Below, one piece after another: positions 43,057 to 45,653 of a stretch of DNA of 45,653 nt. The position numbers and the translations under genes are program-made. The notes under the pieces were generated by a model that was not told the origin of the DNA, searched no databases, and was given only the letters and a program-made list of their open reading frames with translations. Position 1 is the first letter of the stretch. Every line of letters starts with the position of its first letter. Source of the stretch: Kiritimatiellia bacterium (lineage in GTDB: Bacteria; Verrucomicrobiota; Kiritimatiellia; RFP12; UBA1067); assembly GCA_028686345.1 (NCBI GenBank), contig JAQUCE010000032.1, forward strand, positions 1 to 45,653, given 5' to 3'.

Positions 43057-43572
43057 ATGATGAAAAGAGTATTGTTCAGTTTGGTGGTAATGGGTTGTTT
43101 GGTGTTTTCAGCAGGGGCCGCTGAAAAGGTGAGCTGGCCAGTGTGGTTCGCATTCAATGACAGCCAGGATATTGATATGCTGGGACTGCGCGTTAACCTG
43201 TTCTCAGGTGAGTGTGAGCAGGTGACCGGTATGGATCTTGGTTTTATCGGACGCTCCCAGTATTACTATGGCATTCAACTGAACCTTCTGGTGAACAGCG
43301 TAACCGACCGTATGGCTGGCTGGCAGATTGGCCTGGGATACAATGAGGTCGGCGTCAGCGATCCATTCAGCTTGCAGGTGGGGCTGTGGAACCAAGCGCA
43401 GGAGATGCGCGGAATTCAGTGCGGTCTTGTGAATCTGGCTGATTACTCAACTGGCCTTCAGGTCGGTCTGATTAACCGCACAGAGGCGATGTATGGATTT
43501 CAAGTTGGCTTGATCAACGTGATCCGCGGCGGACACGCTCCCTTTATGCCGCTGCTCAACATCGGCTTCTAA
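43057..43572 (+). CDS. small exported surface repeat protein, LA_2272-like (171 aa)
   Basis: The signal peptide is residues 1-21 (KRVLFSLVVMGCLVFSAGAAE). The mature part is made of short beta-strand repeats: GLQVGLINRTEAMYGFQVGLINVI, preceded by GIQCGLVNLADYS and SLQVGLWNQAQEM. The repeat pattern G-(L/I/F)-Q-x-G-L-x-N recurs about every 18-20 residues and the protein ends in PLLNIGF. This pattern is known from spirochaete and PVC surface proteins annotated as LA_2272-like; the function is unknown. GAGG lies 4 and 7 bases before two adjacent ATGs (43057, 43060), and the second has the better spacing. Confidence 0.75.
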   Translation: MMKRVLFSLVVMGCLVFSAGAAEKVSWPVWFAFNDSQDIDMLGLRVNLFSGECEQVTGMDLGFIGRSQYYYGIQLNLLVNSVTDRMAGWQIGLGYNEVGVSDPFSLQVGLWNQAQEMRGIQCGLVNLADYSTGLQVGLINRTEAMYGFQVGLINVIRGGHAPFMPLLNIGF

Positions 43573-43664
43573 ACTGCAGCCGCTGGTGAATACTAATTTT
43601 AAAACGCAAGGCACAGTTTTCACGAGCTGGCTTTGCGTTTTGTGTTTTGCGTTATCAATTTTAC

Positions 43665-43749
43665 AACTACGAATAACGCGAATTGCACGAATGGACACGA
43701 ATAGTGTGTAGCTGTTTTTAAACTACGAATAACGCAAATTGCGCGAATG
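43665..43749 (+). repeat. two direct copies of the ACTACGAATAACGC repeat upstream of the GxxExxY gene
   Basis: AACTACGAATAACGC(G/A)AATTG followed by (C/G)(A/C)GCGAATG-like sequence begins at 43665 and again at 43721. An inverted copy follows the gene at 44202-44221. The same motif forms the 79-bp palindrome at 12950. Confidence 0.85.
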
Positions 43750-43791
43750 AAGGTGCTTCGCAAAGGTCATGGTAGTTGAAAGGAAGGGCTA

Positions 43792-44184
43792 ATGAACGAT
43801 ATCATTTTATTTAAGGAAGAAAGTTATCGTATCACAGGTGCGTGTTTTGAGGTGTATAATCACATGGGTAGCGGTTTTCTTGAAGCTGTGTATCAGGAAT
43901 GCTTAGCGATAGAGTTTGGCGATCAGAATATTCCTTTTGTGGAACAGCCGAATATTATAGTAAAGTATAAACATCATGCTCTTAAAAAGCATTTTGTCCC
44001 GGATTTTTTGTGTTATGATAAGATTGTGATTGAGATTAAAGCAGAAAAAAATCTGGATAATATTGATCGTGCCCAAATTATAAATTACCTTAAAGCAACT
44101 GAGTTGCAGCTGGGTATCCTTGTTAATTTTGGACATTATCCCAAACTTGAGACAGAGAGATTTGTAAATTTAAAGAAGGTATAA
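43792..44184 (+). CDS. GxxExxY protein (130 aa)
   Basis: The defining motif G28-F-L-E31-A-V-Y34 is present. Later, VPD71FLCYDKIVIE81IK83A resembles a PD-(D/E)xK nuclease core. Function is not established; a nuclease-like fold is inference from that motif. GGAAGG lies about 8 bases before the ATG. The gene is more AT-rich than the DUF1015 gene beside it. It is bounded by ACTACGAATAACGC repeats, direct on the left and inverted on the right. The family is typically multicopy in genomes, which fits a repeat-associated or mobile unit. Confidence 0.88.
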   Translation: MNDIILFKEESYRITGACFEVYNHMGSGFLEAVYQECLAIEFGDQNIPFVEQPNIIVKYKHHALKKHFVPDFLCYDKIVIEIKAEKNLDNIDRAQIINYLKATELQLGILVNFGHYPKLETERFVNLKKV

Positions 44185-44201
44185 TTGGAAATTATTCGAG
44201 T

Positions 44202-44221
44202 CATTCGTGTTATTCGTAGTT
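44202..44221 (-). repeat. inverted copy of the ACTACGAATAAC repeat downstream of the GxxExxY gene
   Basis: CATTCGTGTTATTCGTAGTT, the reverse complement of the left-side repeat without the CGCGAA segment. It ends 19 bases before the start of the DUF1015 gene. Confidence 0.85.
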
Positions 44222-44239
44222 CATACAGGAGATCAGTAG

Positions 44240-45460
44240 ATGAGAGTTAAACCATTTCGCGCGTTGCGCCCGGCTGCCGGTAAAGCAGAGCGCGTGGCTG
44301 CCGTGCCTTACGATGTTGTTGACACCGATGAGGCTCGCGCCTTGGCCGTAGGCAATCCGGAGAGTTTTTTGCATGTCTCCCGCCCTGAGATTGACCTGCC
44401 GGATAACACTGACTTGCATAGCGATGCGGTCTATGCGCAGGGTGCCCGCGCCTTGCGTGCGTTCCAAGAAACGGGCGTGCTCATCCGAGAGGACAAAGAT
44501 TGCCTTTATGTCTACCGTCAGGTCATGGCCGCACATTCGCAGGTCGGAGTAGTTGTCTGCAGTCACATCCAGGATTATGCCGATAATCTGATCCGCAAAC
44601 ATGAAAAGACGCGTCAGGATAAAGAGGATGACCGTACGCGCCATGTGCTGACAATGAACGCCAACAGCGGTCCGGTATTCCTGACATATCGCGATACAAG
44701 TGCTTTGGAGCAGCTGATCGCTGGCGCCACGGGCAATGCGCCGCTCTATGACTTCACCGCTTTTGATGGCGTGCAGCATACTCTCTGGAAGGTTTCAAAG
44801 GAGCTGGAGCGCTGGGTCGATGCCTTTAACGAGGTGCCGCTCGCCTATGTAGCCGACGGCCACCACCGCGCCGCCGCCGCCTTCCGCGCTGGCGCAAAAC
44901 GCAGAGAGCAGAATCCTGCGCATGACGGCAGCGAGGAGTACAACTGGTTCCTGACCGTGCTTTTCCCAGCCAGCCAATTAAAGATACTGCCTTATAATCG
45001 CTGCGTTCAGGATCTGAACGGGCTGAGCGCTGCCGAGTATCTGGAGCGGGTCAAAGAGATTTTCAAGGTTCAACCCACGCAGAGCGCCACCCCCACCGAG
45101 GCCCGCGGAATCTGCATGTACCTAGCCGGGAGTTGGTATCAGCTAAGCTGGGATGAGTTTGACTCCGACCCGGTCGGCATCCTTGATGTCAGCGTGCTGC
45201 AGGAGCGCCTGCTGGCACCGCTGCTGGGGGTTGATGACCCGCGTACCAACCAGCGAATATCGTTTATTGGCGGCATTCGCGGTACTGCGGAGTTGACTAA
45301 GCTGGTGGATTCAGGGCGCGCCGCAGTTGCTTTCTCAATGCGCCCCTGCTCGATCCAGCAGATGATGAACATTGCCGATGCCGATCAGGTTATGCCACCC
45401 AAAAGCACCTGGTTTGAACCCAAACTACGCTCTGGCTTGATTGTGCATACCTTGGATTAG
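44240..45460 (+). CDS. DUF1015 family protein (406 aa)
   Basis: A full-length family member. The N-terminus VKPFRALRPAAGKAERVAAVPYDVV and the central signature ADGHHR (205-210) are diagnostic. The DGHHR motif recalls ParB/sulfiredoxin-fold serine kinases such as SerK and SbnI, so a kinase-like or nucleotide-dependent activity on a small metabolite is possible; this is inference. In other genomes the family often lies near serine biosynthesis genes, but no such neighbour is in this window. AGGAG lies about 9 bases before the ATG. The upstream GxxExxY repeat unit ends just before it and may have displaced the original promoter. Confidence 0.9.
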   Translation: MRVKPFRALRPAAGKAERVAAVPYDVVDTDEARALAVGNPESFLHVSRPEIDLPDNTDLHSDAVYAQGARALRAFQETGVLIREDKDCLYVYRQVMAAHSQVGVVVCSHIQDYADNLIRKHEKTRQDKEDDRTRHVLTMNANSGPVFLTYRDTSALEQLIAGATGNAPLYDFTAFDGVQHTLWKVSKELERWVDAFNEVPLAYVADGHHRAAAAFRAGAKRREQNPAHDGSEEYNWFLTVLFPASQLKILPYNRCVQDLNGLSAAEYLERVKEIFKVQPTQSATPTEARGICMYLAGSWYQLSWDEFDSDPVGILDVSVLQERLLAPLLGVDDPRTNQRISFIGGIRGTAELTKLVDSGRAAVAFSMRPCSIQQMMNIADADQVMPPKSTWFEPKLRSGLIVHTLD

Positions 45461-45541
45461 TGGTGGGGAAGTTCGAAAGTTCTAAAGTGTGGTTTTGCCA
45501 CAGGGCTTAGAGTTTGGAAATGTACCACCACACACACACAT

Positions 45542-45653
45542 AGGGCCCATAGGGCCCACACGGCCCACACGGCCCACACGGCCCACACGGCCCACACGGC
45601 CCATACGGCCCATACGGCCCATACGGCCCATACGGCCCATACGGCCCATACGG
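45542..45653 (+). repeat. 9-bp tandem repeat, at least 12 units, running off the window
   Basis: Units in order: AGGGCCCAT, AGGGCCCAC, ACGGCCCAC four times, ACGGCCCAT six times, then a partial unit at the window edge. Variants are grouped, not interspersed, which indicates expansion by slippage. One frame would read (Gly-Pro-Tyr)n, but there is no start or gene context. Confidence 0.95.

Noticed and set aside
43601-43641. AAAACGCAA / TTGCGTTTT stem as a terminator after the 171-aa gene
   Set aside because: The 23-base loop and weak AT-rich stem make it unconvincing.
44210-44779. 189-residue reading frame on the minus strand
   Set aside because: Antisense shadow of the DUF1015 gene.
45542-45653. 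Collagen-like (Gly-Pro-Tyr)n gene
   Set aside because: There is no start codon, ribosome site or flanking domain; another frame and the other strand are equally open because the unit is 9 bases.

Overview
The window looks like chromosomal DNA of an uncultured or little-studied bacterium of the Planctomycetes-Verrucomicrobia-Chlamydiae group, most likely Kiritimatiellota, Lentisphaerota or a relative. This placement is inference. It rests on a fused pyruvate dehydrogenase E1, a DUF1015 protein, a GxxExxY protein, giant secreted Big/MAM/GLUG proteins ending in an F-(I/M/L)-(R/K)-L-(R/K) tail, and intergenic DNA packed with short palindromic repeats. No rRNA, tRNA or CRISPR array was seen.

Layout. 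0.27-3.4 kb (minus strand): a DeoR-type regulator followed by a fused alpha-beta 2-oxoacid dehydrogenase E1, with a palindromic candidate operator upstream. 3.5-6.3 kb: two copies of a composite repeat in direct orientation enclose a CinA-C/PncC amidase (minus) and a ThpR-like 2H protein (plus) whose catalytic motifs are degenerate. 6.4-11.6 kb: one 1738-residue protein joining a DEDD exonuclease-like domain, a RecQ helicase and a UvrD-type helicase. 11.9-12.7 kb: an RlmI-like methyltransferase (minus) lying between inverted repeats, then 1.47 kb without a gene but full of repeats.

14.2-41.3 kb is a co-oriented array of export-related genes: a strongly promoted Cys-rich secreted protein of unknown family, a parvulin-like lipoprotein, a membrane-anchored HEAT-repeat protein, then secreted proteins of 921, 1592, 1759, 704, 2333 and 298 residues. 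These are mosaics of a few modules: thioredoxin-like (CxxC or CxxS), bacterial Ig-like (Big), MAM, GLUG with a Cys in nearly every repeat, PPC, TSP3/EF-hand-like, and a shared C-terminal module of about 125 residues. A reasonable reading is a disulfide-rich surface-protein locus with its own folding helpers. This is the best candidate here for an undescribed system.

41.6-45.5 kb: a VapBC-type toxin-antitoxin pair with a textbook promoter, a deleted pseudogene copy of the 298-residue protein, a small outer-surface repeat protein, a GxxExxY protein bounded by inverted palindromic repeats, and a DUF1015 protein. The window ends inside a 9-bp tandem repeat.

G+C varies sharply. One 60-base line inside the helicase gene counts to 70% and one inside the 2333-residue gene counts to 28%, so the secreted-protein array probably has a mosaic history.
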